A stretch of 64,000 bases of DNA from Prochilodus magdalenae (lineage: Eukaryota > Chordata > Actinopteri > Characiformes > Prochilodontidae), in assembly GCA_024036415.1 (NCBI GenBank), contig JAMWET010003072.1, forward strand, positions 102,001-166,000. The letters are read 5' to 3'. The notes beneath the pieces were generated by a model that made no database searches, was not told the origin of the DNA, and worked only from the letters and a program-made list of their open reading frames with translations. Positions 61,785-64,000 of the stretch are shown here, in pieces (position 1 is the stretch's first letter; every line of letters starts with the position of its first letter). The position numbers were made by a program, and so were the translations under genes.

Positions 61785-62639
61785 GTATGAGCGTGTGTGT
61801 GTATGTGTGTGCAGCAGAGCTTTGTGCCGGTTTCAGCTTGCCTGCCTCCTCTGTCTGCACTCATTTCCTGTTCCAGAGCACACATCACAGCTTCAGAGGA
61901 GAGAGACAGCCAGCAACAGGAAGAGAGACAGAGAGAAAGAGAGAGACTGGTGGTGAAGTTTAAGCAAATGTTACTTCACGTTTCTATATTTGTTATGCTT
62001 TGAAGGTCAACAGGTGATAGGTCTGAATACTGGTGGATCTTTATTTACATGCAGGACCATTTTTGTGTCCACAGCATTTTTACGGCCTTAGTGTAAATCT
62101 CTATGGGTGGGTTTAGCCTAGTCCTGGACCACGTGGGATATTTTCCATTGAATGAGAATATAGAGTCCCTATCCAGGACTGTATAGTAACTGACCCTGTA
62201 AGTTACAATACTGTGTTTATTATGCCTAAGTAATGAAGTTTTGAATGTACACACTGGCACTAAGCAACATTACTTTTGCCATCATAACATGAAACTTGAC
62301 TCAGGCAGGAAATCCGTCCTGACCAAGGAAAATAACAATGGCCACATGCTTTATAAAGGAAACTTGGCATTCATCATTCTGCCCATGACTTGTTTCGGGC
62401 TTTGTGATGCATTATACACTCAGTCAAACTTGTGACTAGACATTTAGCATCTATAGGAAGAAAGGAAAGAATAGAATTCTGACACGGTAAAACAATTGCA
62501 GGTTTTTTCCCAAACTATTATTGTTCTAACATAGACTTAATTGACTTATTCATGCTCCGCCCACAAAGGCATTCTTTCCTAGTAAGTGTAGCTGTTGACA
62601 GGTTACCTGTTCAAGGTCACTGAAACTTCAGTAATATGT

Positions 62640-62758
62640 TATTAATAAAAAAAAAAAATAAATAAAATAAAAATAAAAAAAATAAATATATATATATTTT
62701 ATAATTTTTTTTTAATAAAAAAAAAAATTAAATATATATATATAATGTATATGTGTGT
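62640..62758. repeat. A/T-rich low-complexity tract
   Basis: Runs of A with AATAAA-like words, then poly-T, poly-A and (TA)n ending in (GT)n. Confidence 0.93.
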
Positions 62759-62851
62759 GTGGAGTGGGACTGGAGTGGTAATTTAGCATGCTTTAGCATT
62801 AATAGAGTAGGCTTGTGGTGTTTTGCTCTTGCTCCACACCCACCTCAGTTC

Positions 62852-62858
<7 letters not shown>
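62755..62858 (+). repeat. Second copy of the dispersed repeat at 59690
   Basis: GAGTGGGACTGGAG, TTAGCATGCT, TAGAGTAGGCTTGTGGTGTT, then the same TTGCTCTTGCTCCACACCCA and CCTCAGTTCCATTC ending, here running into (TA)n. Confidence 0.85.

Positions 62859-62940
<82 letters not shown>
62855..62940. repeat. (TA)n in two blocks separated by TTCCATTC
   Basis: Two (TA)n tracts with TTCCATTC before each: a small duplication of the boundary of the preceding repeat. Confidence 0.93.
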
Positions 62941-62943
<3 letters not shown>

Positions 62944-64000
62944 TCTAATACAAATCTATGAACACTATTACTTATATAATAACTATTAAAATAGGTCATT
63001 CAAGGAAAGATCAGTAATAAAGAAGTTTCGCAGCAGGTTTTCTTATTTTTCTAATTTGGAAAAGTTCATTTTTTGTCTCATAGCATACTCTCTTTTTATC
63101 ATAAAATATTTTTTTATAACTTTGTCATATAAATGTTTTTGTTATTCACACTACAGGCGCACATACTGTGAGCTTTAAGAGAGTCCTCATAACTGGGTGA
63201 TCCTAGTCTTATCTAATGTATTCATTCATTATTGCGTGGAAATCATTTTAATATCATGCAGTTCTTGTAACATATCAGTGAAACTGTAATTTCTTTACAT
63301 TCTGTTGATAATCTGAGTTTATTTTTTGGAATATCTGGAATATTTAGCAAAACAAATTTTACAGATTGCTCCTTTAAGTACTGACAACGTCCATAATATT
63401 CTCAGATTAGCATGGTGGCGTGATTTATTATGATAAGAATACATATGACACATTCAAAAAAAGTAGTAATATATTATACTTTATAAATATATATTTAGAT
63501 AATTTATACAATTAATTTTTTTATTTATATAGATCAAATAGGATTGATAACAGCAAACAGAAATGTTAAATTTGGTCTTATTACTATTTCCATTATTTTC
63601 TGGAGACATTTTCAAAATATATTTCACAGAGTTTGATTTAATGTTCATTAAAGTGTGGGATCAACAGGGACAAATACTCCCAGCTTAATGGGAACCGCAT
63701 AGAATCTTAGGCATTTTGAGTTAGCCTTACATGCAGCAAAAGTGCGGCTCACTGAAAAACAGAAAGAAACTATAACTTGCATATAGAGTTACTTTGGTTT
63801 CGACTTTATTTTTGTTTTCTGAGGTCATAAGCTGGGTGTTCTTTTGGTAAAGTGAACTAGTTTAAGTTGGCAGTGTGTAGGACAGGCAGTGGCAGTTGGT
63901 GGTCATATTTGGGACAAAAACCCAAAATACATGTGGGAGGGAATTTAGGCCATTCAAACAAGGAAATAACCTGAAACTGAAACTGGTTACTCAAGGCTGA
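62941..64000. other. Flank, nothing recognised
   Basis: Very AT-rich sequence to the window end; no frame of note. Confidence 0.45.

Noticed and set aside
61532..61963. 143-codon plus frame as a gene
   Set aside because: Reads through the pyrimidine tract and the GA-rich tail; only the short 61711-61784 part looks exon-like and is reported separately.

Overview
This is nuclear DNA from a vertebrate, almost certainly a ray-finned fish. It is AT-rich, with split genes (GT-AG introns), long introns, tRNA-derived SINEs with a fish-type 3' tail, decayed Tc1/mariner copies, TA-flanked palindromic MITEs and abundant microsatellites. An otophysan (characin, catfish or carp relative) would fit, but the species cannot be fixed from the sequence.

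Two protein-coding genes can be supported, both on the minus strand. (1) At 3126-3833 lies the first coding exon of a WNK ('with no lysine') kinase, most like WNK4; the rest of the gene lies beyond position 1. (2) From about 48.4 kb down to 21.2 kb lies a complete RhoGAP gene, read here as arhgap27. I resolved 17 coding exons whose splice phases all agree. They give 973 residues in the order SH3 - WW1 - WW2 - WW-like/WW3 - PH - RhoGAP, with the catalytic arginine finger present. A GC-rich patch at 40.74-40.91 kb inside its 15.4-kb first intron looks like an alternative promoter and first exon for an SH3-less isoform.

Layout: 1-3.1 kb is WNK intron with a duplicated compound microsatellite. 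3.1-4.6 kb holds WNK exon 1 and its GC-rich 5' flank. 4.7-21.2 kb is intergenic: a degenerate minisatellite, two SINEs, two deleted Tc1-like elements, a palindromic MITE, a 20-bp minisatellite and a long CA/poly-C tract. 21.2-48.4 kb is arhgap27, with a solo-LTR-like insertion, one copy of a 249-bp MITE and Tc1 debris in its introns. 48.5-64 kb is repeat-rich flank in which I find no convincing protein gene, only a TATA/CCAAT promoter-like site (57.17-57.19 kb) and an orphan exon-like segment (61.71-61.78 kb).

Functionally, WNK4 kinases control cation-chloride cotransport through SPAK/OSR1, and ARHGAP27 turns off Rac/Cdc42-type GTPases during endocytic and actin events. The genes sit head-to-tail, but nothing shows a functional link; both map to human 17q21, so this is probably conserved linkage. 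I found no undescribed biological system such as a CRISPR array, gene cluster or novel enzyme set. The most interesting items are the alternative arhgap27 first exon, the coding repeat in the WNK exon, the inverted pair of equal-length 249-bp MITEs and the orphan exon at 61.7 kb.
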